Below, piece after piece: positions 35,297-43,190 of a DNA stretch of 64,000 bases (positions are counted from its first letter, which is position 1; every line of letters starts with the position of its first letter). Both the position numbers and the translations under genes were made by a program. Origin of the DNA: Saccharopolyspora rosea (GTDB lineage Bacteria > Actinomycetota > Actinomycetes > Mycobacteriales > Pseudonocardiaceae); NCBI RefSeq assembly GCF_025643595.1, contig NZ_CP102826.1:5642001-5706000 (forward strand). The letters run 5' to 3'. The notes under the pieces are model-generated. The model was not told the origin of the DNA, did no database searches, and was given only the letters and a program-made list of their open reading frames with translations.

Positions 35297-36790
35297 TCAG
35301 CGGCGGTACTTCAGCGGCACCCGCAACACCGCCTCGGTACCGCTCTCCCGGCCGCGACCGCGCAAGCTCAACGACCCTCGGAGCTCGGATTCCACGAGGG
35401 TCCGCACGATCTGCAGGCCGAGGCGTTCGGCGCGTTCGAGGGAGAAGCCCTTCGGCAGGCCGCGACCGTCATCGGAGATGACGACGTCCAGCCAACGCGC
35501 CGAACGCTCCGCCTGCACGACGACCTCTCCGCCCTGGCCTTCCGGGAATGCGTGCTCGAAGGCGTTCTGCACCAGTTCGGTGAGCACCATCACCAGCGGT
35601 GTGGCCAACTCCGCCGACACCACCCCGAACCGGCCCTCGCGGCGGACCTTCACCCCGGTCTCGGCGACCGCCACGTCGCTCATCATCGGAATGACCCGGT
35701 CCACGACGTCGTCGAGGTCGACCCGTTCGTCGACCGACATCGACAGCGTCTCGTGCACCAGCGCGATCGAGGTGACCCGCCGGACCGATTCGTCGAGCGC
35801 CTGCCGGGCCTCGTTGTTGCCGGTTCGCCGCGCCTGCAGCCGCAGCAGTGCCGCGACGGTCTGCAGGTTGTTCTTCACCCGGTGGTGGATCTCGCGGATC
35901 GTCGCGTCCTTCGACAGCAGCGCGCGGTCCCGTCGCTTGACCTCGGTGACGTCGCGCACCAGCACCAGCGCGCCGGCCGCCTGCCCGCGGGGTTCCAGCG
36001 GCAGCGCCCGGAACAGCACCGTCGCGCCCCGGGCCTCGGCCTCGATGCGCATGCTCGGTTGCCCGCTCAGGGCGCGCCGGATGCGCTGGGCGACCTCGTC
36101 GGCGTCGAAGGGGTCGGTGAGCAGCGATCGGGTCAGCGGCGCCAGCTGGGCGCCGACCAGGTCGGCCGCGTGCCCCATGCGGTGGTAGGCCGACAGCGCG
36201 TTCGGGCTCGCGAAGACGACCGTGCCCGAGCTGTCCAGCCGAATCAGACCGTCCCCGACGCGGGGGCTGGTGTGCACGTCCGGCGCCGGTTCGGCGGTCG
36301 GGAAGGTGCCGTCGGCGACCATCTGGCACAGGTCGGCGGCGCTGCCCAGGTAGGAGATCTCCAGCGGGCTCGGCACCCGCGGCACCGCCAGGTTGGTGTC
36401 CCGGCTGAGCACCGCGACGACCTCGTCGCCCAGCCGGACTGGGATGGTCTCGCGGCGGACCGGCACTCCGAGGTGCCAGCGCGGGTCCTCTTCGCGGCAG
36501 ATCCGGCCCTCCAGGGCGGCTCGCCGCAGTTGCGGGTGCTCGTCCTGGGTGACCTCGGTGCTCACCACGTCCTCCGGGTGCGCGGTGGGCGCGGTGGTCG
36601 GGCGGGCCTGCGCGACGCACAGGAAGCGGTTCTCCGGTGCGTCCTGCGGGCCGGTCGGCACCCACAGCAGGAAGTCGGCGAACGACAGGTCGGACAACAG
36701 CTGCCACTCGGCGACCACGAGCTGCAGGTGGTCGGCGGCGGCGCCGGACAACCCGGTGTGCTCGGCGAGCAGATCACTCAGCGTGGACAA
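35297..36790 (-). CDS. pdtaS: PdtaS-type sensor histidine kinase
   Basis: This 497-residue cytosolic histidine kinase begins MSTLSDLLAEHTGLSGAAAD, matching M. tuberculosis PdtaS (Rv3220c). TTG 36790 is the start, with GAGGTGG just upstream. An N-terminal GAF-like domain (FADFLLWVPTGPQDAPENRF) and a PAS domain (LIRLDSSGTVVFASPNALSA) precede a HisKA_2 dimerisation box with phospho-acceptor His in REIHHRVKNNLQTVAALLRL. The ATPase domain has ELVQNAFEHAFPEG and VISDDGRGLPKGF. PdtaS phosphorylates the RNA-binding antiterminator PdtaR, which is not in this window. The biotin-carrier gene starts 231 nt upstream on the same strand, with only a 15-nt gap between its stop and this start. Confidence 0.95.
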   Translation of the reverse strand: MSTLSDLLAEHTGLSGAAADHLQLVVAEWQLLSDLSFADFLLWVPTGPQDAPENRFLCVAQARPTTAPTAHPEDVVSTEVTQDEHPQLRRAALEGRICREEDPRWHLGVPVRRETIPVRLGDEVVAVLSRDTNLAVPRVPSPLEISYLGSAADLCQMVADGTFPTAEPAPDVHTSPRVGDGLIRLDSSGTVVFASPNALSAYHRMGHAADLVGAQLAPLTRSLLTDPFDADEVAQRIRRALSGQPSMRIEAEARGATVLFRALPLEPRGQAAGALVLVRDVTEVKRRDRALLSKDATIREIHHRVKNNLQTVAALLRLQARRTGNNEARQALDESVRRVTSIALVHETLSMSVDERVDLDDVVDRVIPMMSDVAVAETGVKVRREGRFGVVSAELATPLVMVLTELVQNAFEHAFPEGQGGEVVVQAERSARWLDVVISDDGRGLPKGFSLERAERLGLQIVRTLVESELRGSLSLRGRGRESGTEAVLRVPLKYRR

Positions 36791-36805
36791 GGTCCACCTC
36801 TCGGC

Positions 36806-37021
36806 TCATTCGACGACCGCGATCAGGTCGCCTTCCCTGGCCACGTCACCAGCCCTGACGGCCACCGTGCTGACCCGGCCGGTCAGCTCGGTGAGCACGG
36901 GGATCTCCACCTTCATGGACTCCAGCACCACCGGGGAGTCCCCGTCGGAGACCGAGTCGCCGGCTGCGACGGACACCGGCATCACGTTGGCGACCATCTC
37001 GGCGCGGACCTCCTCGGCCAT
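36806..37021 (-). CDS. small biotinylated carrier protein (TB7.3-like)
   Basis: This 71-residue stand-alone biotinyl domain has the biotinylation motif LESMKVEIPV and the barrel halves PVSVAAGDSVSDGDSPVV and VSTVAVRAGDVAREGDLIAV. The target lysine sits in the ESMK loop instead of the usual AMKM. ATG 37021 follows GGGAAGGGAAG. It corresponds to M. tuberculosis TB7.3 (Rv3221c), a biotinylated protein of unclear function and a possible dosage partner of an acyl-CoA carboxylase. It is upstream of pdtaS in the same direction and probably co-transcribed. Confidence 0.93.
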   Translation of the reverse strand: MAEEVRAEMVANVMPVSVAAGDSVSDGDSPVVLESMKVEIPVLTELTGRVSTVAVRAGDVAREGDLIAVVE

Positions 37022-37215
37022 CGCTTCCCTTCCCTTCGCGGCCCAGCGGGCCCCAGACAAGGAAACCACGAGCCGTACCACCCCACGGCAGCAGGTCACG
37101 GCCATGTCAGACTGGACGGTGGAAATGCCCAGCCCGCCCGGGCGATCGCCGCCGCGATGCCCGCGGTCGACGGGCTGGTCGAGCAAAGCCACCCGACCCA
37201 GCGAGGGAGTAGGCC

Positions 37216-37290
37216 ATGGGGAAGCGGGCCCGCAAGAAGAAGGACCGGCGCAAGAACAAGGCCAACCACGGCAAGCGCCCCGGCGCGTGA
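37216..37290 (+). CDS. ribosomal protein bL37
   Basis: This 24-codon gene encodes an extremely basic peptide, MGKRARKKKDRRKNKANHGK followed by RPGA. It matches the actinobacterial large-subunit protein bL37 first seen in Mycobacterium smegmatis ribosome structures, with the hallmark KANHGKRP ending. ATG 37216 follows GCGAGGGAG. It is divergent from the biotin-carrier gene and convergent with rshA, from which a perfect inverted repeat separates it. Default gene callers miss it because of its size. The product should sit on the 50S subunit, contacting 23S rRNA. Confidence 0.88.
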   Translation: MGKRARKKKDRRKNKANHGKRPGA

Positions 37291-37320
37291 GCCGGGGGCG
37301 GCGATCGGCCGCCTGCTGTG

Positions 37321-37360
37321 CGAAGAGGGCCCCGGACCGCTCGGTCCGGGGCCCTCTTCG
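37321..37360. terminator. perfect 18-bp inverted repeat between bL37 and rshA
   Basis: Arms 37321-37338 and 37343-37360 are perfectly complementary around GCTC. It lies between convergent genes and lacks a clear T tract, so it may act as a bidirectional terminator by stem strength. Confidence 0.75.
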
Positions 37361-37371
37361 CGTGCGCGGCT

Positions 37372-37704
37372 TCAGTCCGCTGCCGTCCGGCGGGTGCGCA
37401 CCTCCACCGAGGTCCCCTCGGGACCGCGTTCCACGGTGACCTCGGCGTTGCGCAGCACCGCCTCGCGGATCGACGTCCGAAGCCGCTCCTTCAGCTCCGC
37501 GGGGGCGTGCTCACCGCTGCACTTGCGGTGCAGCAGCGCCTTGATGTGCTCCTCGATGCCGTAGTGCTCCAGGCAGCTCCCGCATTCGTCGAGGTGGCGC
37601 CGCAACGTCGCTCGCCGTTCGGGGTCGCACTCGTTGTCCAGGAACAGCCACACCTCGGCGAGCACGTCCTCGCAGGAGGCTTCGTGCGGTTCGCCGCAGC
37701 TCAT
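37372..37704 (-). CDS. rshA: zinc-binding redox anti-sigma factor (RshA/RsrA)
   Basis: This 110-residue ZAS-family anti-sigma factor holds SigH/SigR inactive under reducing conditions and releases it on disulfide stress. The Hx3Cx2C motif is [10 protein letters not shown], giving His37, Cys41 and Cys44. Together with Cys11 these are the same positions as the zinc/redox residues of Streptomyces RsrA. Extra cysteines occur at 3, 26 and in [10 protein letters not shown]. It starts at ATG 37704, overlapping the sigH stop (ATGA), so it is translationally coupled to its sigma factor. The C-terminal 40 residues are charged and less conserved. Confidence 0.95.
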   Translation of the reverse strand: MSCGEPHEASCEDVLAEVWLFLDNECDPERRATLRRHLDECGSCLEHYGIEEHIKALLHRKCSGEHAPAELKERLRTSIREAVLRNAEVTVERGPEGTSVEVRTRRTAAD

Positions 37705-38387
37705 GAAGTGCTCACCTCCCGCTGGTTCTCTCGCAAGAAGCCACGATCACGGGCCACGTCGGTGAGCATCTCACGCAGCTGCCTGCGACCCCGGTGCAGC
37801 CGCGACATCACGGTGCCGATCGGCGTTCCCATGATCTCGGCGATCTCCTTGTAGGCGAAGCCTTCCACGTCCGCGAGGTAGACGACCATGCGGAATTCCT
37901 CGGCCAACTGCTGCAGCGCGTTCTTGACGTCGGTGTCCGGCAGCCGGTCGAGCGCCTCCACCTCGGCCGAGCGCAGCCCGGTGGAGGTGTGGTTCTCCGC
38001 TTGGGCGAGCTGCCAGTCGGCGATCTCGTCGGTGGGCTGCTGCTGGGGCTGGCGCTGCCGCTTGCGGTACCCGTTGATGTAGGTGTTGGTGAGGATCCGG
38101 TACAGCCACGCCTTGAGGTTCGTGCCCTGCTTGAACGTCCGGAACGCGGAGAACGCCCGCAGGTAGGTCTCCTGCACGAGGTCCTCGGCGTCCTGCGCGT
38201 TGCGGGTCATCCGCAGCGCGGCGCCGTAGAGCTGGTCCAGCAACGGCATCGCGTCCCGCTCGAAGCGCAGCGCCCGCTGTTCGTCGGTCTCCTCGGGCTG
38301 CTGGTCGTCGGTTGACTGGTCGATGTCGCTGGGCTGCCCGGTGATGTCCGGGCGCCCGTTCGTGTCCGGCTCGGGGGTGCTAGGCAC
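37701..38387 (-). CDS. sigH: ECF sigma factor SigH/SigR (disulfide-stress sigma)
   Basis: This 228-residue group-IV sigma factor directs transcription of thioredoxin, mycothiol and proteostasis genes in response to thiol oxidation. GTG 38387 follows AAGGAG. Region 2 reads [20 protein letters not shown], then [20 protein letters not shown] and [19 protein letters not shown]. Region 4 reads [20 protein letters not shown] and [20 protein letters not shown]. An acidic tail precedes region 2 ([13 protein letters not shown]). A second, longer product is possible: an in-frame GTG at 38555 sits at the predicted start of a SigH-dependent promoter and would add 56 residues. The gene is coupled to rshA. 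Confidence 0.96.
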   Translation of the reverse strand: MPSTPEPDTNGRPDITGQPSDIDQSTDDQQPEETDEQRALRFERDAMPLLDQLYGAALRMTRNAQDAEDLVQETYLRAFSAFRTFKQGTNLKAWLYRILTNTYINGYRKRQRQPQQQPTDEIADWQLAQAENHTSTGLRSAEVEALDRLPDTDVKNALQQLAEEFRMVVYLADVEGFAYKEIAEIMGTPIGTVMSRLHRGRRQLREMLTDVARDRGFLRENQREVSTS

Positions 38388-38561
38388 CAGGCTCCTTTCC
38401 CGCCGCCCCGGCGAGGCGACAGTCGGCGACGAACCCATGCCGTCCAGCGCATGGCTCGGGTCCGAGGATACCCGCGCGCACCGCCTGTCACCCGTTGGTG
38501 AAAGCCGCGCCCCCGGGCGTTCCAGTACGCAAGTGTTCGTCGAATCCCTCAGCACGCCCGG

Positions 38562-38592
38562 TGCAACGCCGTCCTCCGCACGCGGTATTCCC
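38562..38592 (-). promoter_or_regulatory. SigH-dependent autoregulatory promoter upstream of sigH
   Basis: On the minus strand GGGAAT (-35, complement of 38587-38592) is followed after 19 nt by GTT (-10, complement of 38565-38567). This matches the SigR/SigH consensus GGAAT-N18/19-GTT. The predicted start falls at about 38555, on an in-frame GTG. Confidence 0.78.
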
Positions 38593-38597
38593 TTTCC

Positions 38598-38611
38598 TAG
38601 AGTGACGGCCA
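38598..38611 (+). promoter_or_regulatory. -10 box of a probable leaderless ybaK transcript
   Basis: TAGAGT (38598-38603) ends seven bases before ATG 38611. The divergent SigH -35 lies in the spacer region of this promoter, so the two promoters are back to back. Confidence 0.55.
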
Positions 38612-39087
38612 TGGCAGGCAAGGGAACTCCCGCGACCGCGCTGCTGAGCAAACGCGGCATCCCGCACCGGATCCACTCCTACGACCACGACCCGCGCTCG
38701 GAGTCCTACGGCCTCGAAGCCGCCGAGGCGCTCGGCCAGCCGCCGGAACGCGTGTTCAAGACCCTCGTCGCCGACGTCGACGGCAAGCTCGCCGTCGGTG
38801 TCGTGCCGGTCACCGGCCAGCTCGACCTGAAGTCGCTCGCGGCCGCGTGCGGTGGGAAGAAGGCCAGGATGGCCGACCTCACCGAGGCAGAACGCGCCAC
38901 CGGGTACGTGGCCGGGGGCATCTCGCCGGTCGGGCAGAAGAAGCGCCTGCCGGTCGTCATCGACTCCTCGGCCACCGGATTCGACACGATCTACTGCAGC
39001 GCCGGGCGGCGCGGCCTGGAGATCGAGCTCGCGCCCGACGACCTCGTCCGGTTGCTGGGCGCGCGGGTCGCCGCCATCTCGGCGTGA
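38611..39087 (+). CDS. ybaK: YbaK/EbsC-family Cys-tRNA(Pro) deacylase
   Basis: This 158-residue trans-editing protein hydrolyses misacylated Cys-tRNA(Pro) formed by prolyl-tRNA synthetase. The ATG at 38611 is preceded by a TAGAGT box seven bases away, so it is probably leaderless. Family motifs are [38 protein letters not shown] with the catalytic-site lysine, [40 protein letters not shown] and the C-terminal [12 protein letters not shown]. It corresponds to Rv3224A/B in M. tuberculosis, where the gene is split; here it is intact. Confidence 0.94.
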   Translation: MAGKGTPATALLSKRGIPHRIHSYDHDPRSESYGLEAAEALGQPPERVFKTLVADVDGKLAVGVVPVTGQLDLKSLAAACGGKKARMADLTEAERATGYVAGGISPVGQKKRLPVVIDSSATGFDTIYCSAGRRGLEIELAPDDLVRLLGARVAAISA

Positions 39088-39091
39088 CGGT

Positions 39092-39139
39092 GATGAAGGG
39101 AACCTTCCTCCCACATGTGACAGGGAGGTTCCCTTCATC
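39092..39139. repeat. hairpin repeat copy 1 (GATGAAGGGAACC family)
   Basis: Arm GATGAAGGGAACC (39092-39104) pairs perfectly with 39127-39139. The loop contains CACATGTGACAGG. It starts 5 nt after the ybaK stop codon and could act as a terminator. Confidence 0.85.
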
Positions 39140-39155
39140 GCTCCCCGTCGGCCGT

Positions 39156-39204
39156 GATGAAGGGAACCCCTCTCGCACCACGTGACAGGAAGGTTCCCTT
39201 CATC
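39156..39204. repeat. hairpin repeat copy 2 (GATGAAGGGAACC family)
   Basis: The same 13-bp arms (39156-39168 and 39192-39204) enclose a loop with CACCACGTGACAGGAA. It is a slightly diverged tandem copy of the preceding element, 16 nt away. Confidence 0.85.
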
Positions 39205-39281
39205 GCCTCCGTCGCCGGGCTGTGGTGCGGTCCGGGCAGAATGCGACCGATCGGTGCACCGGAGTTCGAAGGGACTGTGTG

Positions 39282-39674
39282 ATGGGTGACATGGAGCGGG
39301 CCGCGCAGGCGCTGCGCACCGGGGCGACGTTGCCGCCGGAGGCGTCGCCGGTGCTCGCCGACCTGTTGGAGTCGCACCACACCGTCGCCGTGGGCAAGCA
39401 CCCGCCGAAGGGCTGGTTGATGGTCGACATGGCCGCCATCGACATGGCGCGCGCGATCACCGGTGAGCGCACCGATCCGCAGCGGGACCGGGGCAACGCC
39501 ATCGAGGCGCTGCGCGGCGGCGCGCCGGTGCCGGCGGAGGCGTCGGCGCGGCTGGCGGAGCTGCTCGACGAGCACCGGCGGCTCGAACCGAGTTCGGAGA
39601 CGCCGCAGGAGTGGCTGGCCGTGCGGGACACCGCGGGACGGGTGGCGCAGGCGGTGATCGACGGCATGCACTAG
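39282..39674 (+). CDS. protein of unknown function with two internal repeats
   Basis: I do not recognise this 130-residue protein. ATG 39282 is the most likely start (MGDMERAAQALRTGATLPPE). It consists of two repeats of about 55 residues. MERAAQALRTGATLPPEASP is followed by VLADLLESHH and VDMAAIDMARAI. NAIEALRGGAPVPAEASARL is followed by AELLDEHRR and VRDTAGRVAQAVI. In both, a helix plus (L/V)PxEAS turn precedes a leucine-rich helix, with a Trp-Leu pair (GWLMV, EWLAV) further on. It is soluble, without signal peptide or cysteine. It is convergent with the hydrolase gene. No ribosome-binding site is obvious beyond GAAGGG. Confidence 0.82.
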   Translation: MGDMERAAQALRTGATLPPEASPVLADLLESHHTVAVGKHPPKGWLMVDMAAIDMARAITGERTDPQRDRGNAIEALRGGAPVPAEASARLAELLDEHRRLEPSSETPQEWLAVRDTAGRVAQAVIDGMH

Positions 39675-39692
39675 GCGCGGAGCCGGTGCGGC

Positions 39693-40304
39693 TCAGTCGA
39701 GGAGCCGAAGGATCCGGCCGAGCCATTCCTGCGCGGCGCGGAAGACCGCGTCCACACCGGCCTTCAGGGAGTGGTCGCCGGGCACCAGGACCACCTCGCG
39801 GTTGTGCGAGGGCTCGGGTTGGCCGAAGGCGTCGCGCTCCCCTTGGACCACGAGGACCGGTGCCTCGACGCCGTCGAGCTCGGCGAGCCGCGACTTCTCC
39901 GGCTTGCCCGGCGGGTGCAGCGGGAACGCCAGGCACAGCACGGCCGCCGCAGCTCCCGCGTCCGCGGTGCGGCAGGCGACGCGGGCACCCGAGGAGCGTC
40001 CGCCGAAGATCAGCGGTAGTTCGGGGAACCAGCGTTCACCGAGGTCGTCGACGACGGACAGCCAGGCGGCGTCGAGCTGGTTGGCGGGCGCGGGCGCCCG
40101 GCGCCCGGCCACCCGGTAGGGCTGTTCGACCAGGGCGACGTGCACTCCGGCTTGGGTCGCAGCGCGCGTCACCGCCACCAGGTCGGGCGCTGCGATGCCG
40201 CCGCCCGCGCCGTGCCCGAGCAGCAGGGCCGCGCGGCCTTCTTCGGCGCAGTGCAGCTCGGCCCGAGCGGGGCCGTGCGGGGTGTCGACCTCGACCCTGG
40301 TCAT
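39693..40304 (-). CDS. alpha/beta hydrolase (dienelactone-hydrolase/KANL3-like family)
   Basis: This 203-residue alpha/beta hydrolase has the oxyanion region LLLGHGAGGGIAAPDLVAVT and the nucleophile elbow FGGRSSGARVA (Ser). The acid is in VLVVQGERDAFGQPE and the His in LVPGDHSLKAGVDAVF. This is the short COG3571-type family of predicted hydrolases with unknown substrate. Its ATG 40304 overlaps the stop of the second SRAP gene by 4 nt, so it is co-transcribed with two SRAP genes. A link to DNA-damage handling would be new, and the coupling may be only organisational. Confidence 0.9.
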   Translation of the reverse strand: MTRVEVDTPHGPARAELHCAEEGRAALLLGHGAGGGIAAPDLVAVTRAATQAGVHVALVEQPYRVAGRRAPAPANQLDAAWLSVVDDLGERWFPELPLIFGGRSSGARVACRTADAGAAAAVLCLAFPLHPPGKPEKSRLAELDGVEAPVLVVQGERDAFGQPEPSHNREVVLVPGDHSLKAGVDAVFRAAQEWLGRILRLLD

Positions 40305-41017
40305 GACTCGAACAGCGCGACTTGCTCGGCCGGTTCGGGTGCCGGTTCCACCCGGTCCAACAGTTCCGGACGGTTGTTGCGCATGCTGTTCACCTCGGAG
40401 GAGACGGGGCGGATCTCCAGCTCGGCCAGCGCCCGGTCGCTCGGCTTGAGCAGCTCGGTGATCTCGGTGCGCTGCGGGTCCAGCCAGTCGGCCCAGCGGT
40501 CCTCGGACAGCACCAGCGGCATGCGGTGGTGGATGTCGGCGAACTCACCGACGGCGTCGGTGGTGACCACGGCGCAGCTGACCAGCGGCGGGTCGGTCGG
40601 GTTCGGCGGCCACCAGGCGGTGAACACCGCCGCCATCGCCAGGCTGGCGCCGTCGCCGCGGGTGCACAGGTAGGGCTGGCGACGCCGGTCGCCCGGCTGC
40701 CACTCGTACCAGCCGGTCGCGGGCACCAGGCAGCGGCGGCGGGCCGCCGACTCGGCGTAGACCGGCTTGCTGGTGATCGTCTCCGCCCGCGCGTTGATCA
40801 TCGGTGGTCCGCTGCCCACCTCCTTGGCCCAGGGCGGCACGAAACCCCAGCGCACCGGCCGCACGCTGCGCTCGGCGCCGCGCTGCACGACGATCGGCAC
40901 CGTCTTGGTCGGCGTCACGTTGAAGTCGGGTTCCACCGAGCCGTCCGTGCGGTCGACGGCGTCGAACTCCTCGGCCAGCGCCGCCGGGTCCTGCCGGACC
41001 GCGTAGCGACCACACAT
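40301..41017 (-). CDS. SOS response-associated peptidase (SRAP, YedK/HMCES family), copy 2
   Basis: This 238-residue SRAP protein forms a covalent thiazolidine with abasic sites in single-stranded DNA, shielding them from breakage. The required Cys2 is exposed after removal of Met1 (MCGRYAVRQDPAALAEEF). The other active-site residues lie in FNVTPTKTVPIV, MINARAETITSKPVY, CLVPATGWYEWQPGDRRRQP, with Glu in WYEW, and IHHRMPLVL, with His. All catalytic features look intact. ATG 41017 is used, not the in-frame ATG two codons upstream, because Cys must be residue 2. It lies six bases after its paralogue. Confidence 0.95.
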   Translation of the reverse strand: MCGRYAVRQDPAALAEEFDAVDRTDGSVEPDFNVTPTKTVPIVVQRGAERSVRPVRWGFVPPWAKEVGSGPPMINARAETITSKPVYAESAARRRCLVPATGWYEWQPGDRRRQPYLCTRGDGASLAMAAVFTAWWPPNPTDPPLVSCAVVTTDAVGEFADIHHRMPLVLSEDRWADWLDPQRTEITELLKPSDRALAELEIRPVSSEVNSMRNNRPELLDRVEPAPEPAEQVALFES

Positions 41018-41023
41018 CAGCAC

Positions 41024-41797
41024 TCACCCCGGCTCGCCTGCGTCACGGTCCAAACCTACCGCCCGCGGTCCGGTGTCGGGTGACACGCGTTCGACCAGCT
41101 CGGCGCCGTTGTTGCGGACGTTGTTGACCTTGCTCGACACCGGGCGGATCTCCAGCGCGTCGACGATGTCCGGTGCGGGGGGACCGAGCAGGTCGGTGAC
41201 ATCGCGGCGGTCGGGGTCGAGCCAGTCGGGCCAGGCCGCGCGGTCGATGAGCATCGGCATCCGGTCGTGGACGTCGGTGAGCGGGCCGACGGCGTCGGTG
41301 GTCAGCACCGAGCAGGTCACCAACGGTGCGGCCTCGGCGGTGCGCGGGTCGCGCCAGGTGGCGTAGATCCCGGCCAGGGCGAGGCTGGAGCCGTCCGGCG
41401 AGGTCATGAAGAACGGCTGCTTGCGGTCGCCTTCGCGCTTCCACTCGTACCAGCCGTCGGCGGGCAGCAGGCAGCGGTGGTACCGCACCGCGTTGCGGAA
41501 CGCGGGCTTGGTGGTCACCGTCTCGGCCTTGGCGTTGATCATCCGGTTGCCGACGGACGGGTCCTTGGCCCAGTGCGGGACCAGACCCCACCGCATGACG
41601 CGGATGCTGCGCTCGGTGCGCTCCCGGTCGGGCTCGCCTGCCTCGTCGCGGGGGTGCCGTTGCACGACGACCAGCACGTTCTTGGTCGGAGCGACGTTGA
41701 AGTCGGCTCCCGGCGCGGCTCCTCCGGTGGCGTCGAGGGCGGCGAACTCCGCGGCGAGCTTGCCGGGGTCCTTGGTGGAGGCGTACCTGCCGCACAT
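41024..41797 (-). CDS. SOS response-associated peptidase (SRAP), copy 1
   Basis: This 257-residue paralogue of the neighbouring SRAP starts at ATG 41797 after GGAGGTGACC. Catalytic Cys2 ([18 protein letters not shown]), [48 protein letters not shown] and VHDRMPMLI are all present. The abasic-site-crosslinking chemistry should therefore be intact. The two copies share perhaps half of their residues by eye, so the duplication is not recent. This copy is the orthologue candidate of M. tuberculosis Rv3226c, which is next to aroA there too. Confidence 0.95.
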   Translation of the reverse strand: MCGRYASTKDPGKLAAEFAALDATGGAAPGADFNVAPTKNVLVVVQRHPRDEAGEPDRERTERSIRVMRWGLVPHWAKDPSVGNRMINAKAETVTTKPAFRNAVRYHRCLLPADGWYEWKREGDRKQPFFMTSPDGSSLALAGIYATWRDPRTAEAAPLVTCSVLTTDAVGPLTDVHDRMPMLIDRAAWPDWLDPDRRDVTDLLGPPAPDIVDALEIRPVSSKVNNVRNNGAELVERVSPDTGPRAVGLDRDAGEPG

Positions 41798-41905
41798 GCC
41801 TCGGTCACCTCCTGCTTCGGGGTGTGCACGACATCGTCGCAGGCCGGGGGACCGCGAGCGACCCCGTGGCCGGTTCGCACCGCGCGAGTGCGGGATCATT
41901 GCGGT

Positions 41906-43171
41906 ATGACCCAGCTCTGGCCCGCTCCCACCGCGTCCGGCCCGGTGCGCGCGACCGTCACCGTGCCCGGCTCGAAGTCGATCACCAACCGGGCGCTGGT
42001 GCTCGCCGCGCTCGCCGACGGACCGTCCACGCTGCGCGCGCCGCTGCGCAGCCGCGACACCGAACTGATGGCCGCCTCGCTGCGCGCCCTGGGCGTGTCG
42101 GTGCAGGTCGACCCGACCGGGGACTGGCTGGTGACCCCGGCTCCGCTGCGCGGTCCGGCGGAGATCGACTGCGGACTGGCCGGAACCGTGATGCGGTTCG
42201 TCCCGCCGCTGGCGGCACTGGCCGACGGGCGGGTCGACTTCGACGGCGACCCCCGGGCCCGGGAGAGGCCGCTCGACGCGGTGCTGGACGCGCTGCGAGC
42301 GCTGGGCGCGGACATCGACGGGACCGCGCTGCCGTTCCGGATCCGGGGCGCGGGCAAGCTGGCGGGCGGCCGGGTGACCATCGACGCCTCGGCGTCGTCG
42401 CAGTTCGTCTCGGGACTGCTGCTCTCGGCAGCGCGGTTCGAGCAGGGCGTGACGGTCGTGCACGAGGGCGAGCCGGTGCCGTCCCTGCCGCACATCGAGA
42501 TGACCGTGGCGATGCTGCGGGACGCGGGGGTCGTCGTCGAGGACGACGAACCGGACACGTGGCGGGTGGAACCGGGTCCGATCCGGGCGCTGGACCTGGA
42601 GATCGAACCGGACCTGTCCAACGCGACACCGTTCCTGGCAGCCGCGGCCGTCACCGGCGGTGAAGTCACGATCCCCGGTTGGCCGGCGCGGACGACCCAG
42701 GCAGGGGACGCGATCAGGGACATCCTCACCGAGATGGGCGCCGAGGTGCGCCGGGAACCCACCGGTCTGACGGTCACCGGTCCGGGGGTGCTTCGGGCGG
42801 TGGACATCGACCTGCACGACGTCGGGGAGCTGACGCCGACCGTCACCGCGCTGGCCGCGTTCGCCGACGGCCCGTCCCGGCTGCGCGGCGTCGCGCACCT
42901 GCGCGGGCACGAGACCGACCGGCTCGCCGCCCTGCAACGCGAGCTCAACGGTCTCGGCGGGGCGGTCGAGCAGACCGACGACGGGCTGATCATCCGGCCC
43001 CGGCCGTTGACCGGTGGCGAGTGGCACTCCTACGCCGACCACCGGATGGCGACCGCGGGCGCCATCCTGGGACTGCGGGTGCCGGAGGTGGCGGTGGAGG
43101 ACATCGCCACCACGTCGAAGACGATCCCCGACTTCCCCGGGATGTGGGCGGCGATGCTGGAGCAGGCGTGA
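41906..43171 (+). CDS. aroA: 3-phosphoshikimate 1-carboxyvinyltransferase (EPSP synthase)
   Basis: This 421-residue enzyme transfers enolpyruvyl from PEP to shikimate-3-phosphate in aromatic amino-acid synthesis. ATG 41906 begins [20 protein letters not shown]. The substrate-binding signature is [20 protein letters not shown]. The PEP-site loop is [20 protein letters not shown], where class-I enzymes have NAGTAMR. Also visible are [35 protein letters not shown] and [19 protein letters not shown] much longer upstream open frame is antisense to the SRAP gene and not real. The start lies 108 nt from the divergent SRAP gene. Confidence 0.97.
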   Translation: MTQLWPAPTASGPVRATVTVPGSKSITNRALVLAALADGPSTLRAPLRSRDTELMAASLRALGVSVQVDPTGDWLVTPAPLRGPAEIDCGLAGTVMRFVPPLAALADGRVDFDGDPRARERPLDAVLDALRALGADIDGTALPFRIRGAGKLAGGRVTIDASASSQFVSGLLLSAARFEQGVTVVHEGEPVPSLPHIEMTVAMLRDAGVVVEDDEPDTWRVEPGPIRALDLEIEPDLSNATPFLAAAAVTGGEVTIPGWPARTTQAGDAIRDILTEMGAEVRREPTGLTVTGPGVLRAVDIDLHDVGELTPTVTALAAFADGPSRLRGVAHLRGHETDRLAALQRELNGLGGAVEQTDDGLIIRPRPLTGGEWHSYADHRMATAGAILGLRVPEVAVEDIATTSKTIPDFPGMWAAMLEQA

Positions 43172-43190
43172 TCGGCCGGGTGGTGGCCTG

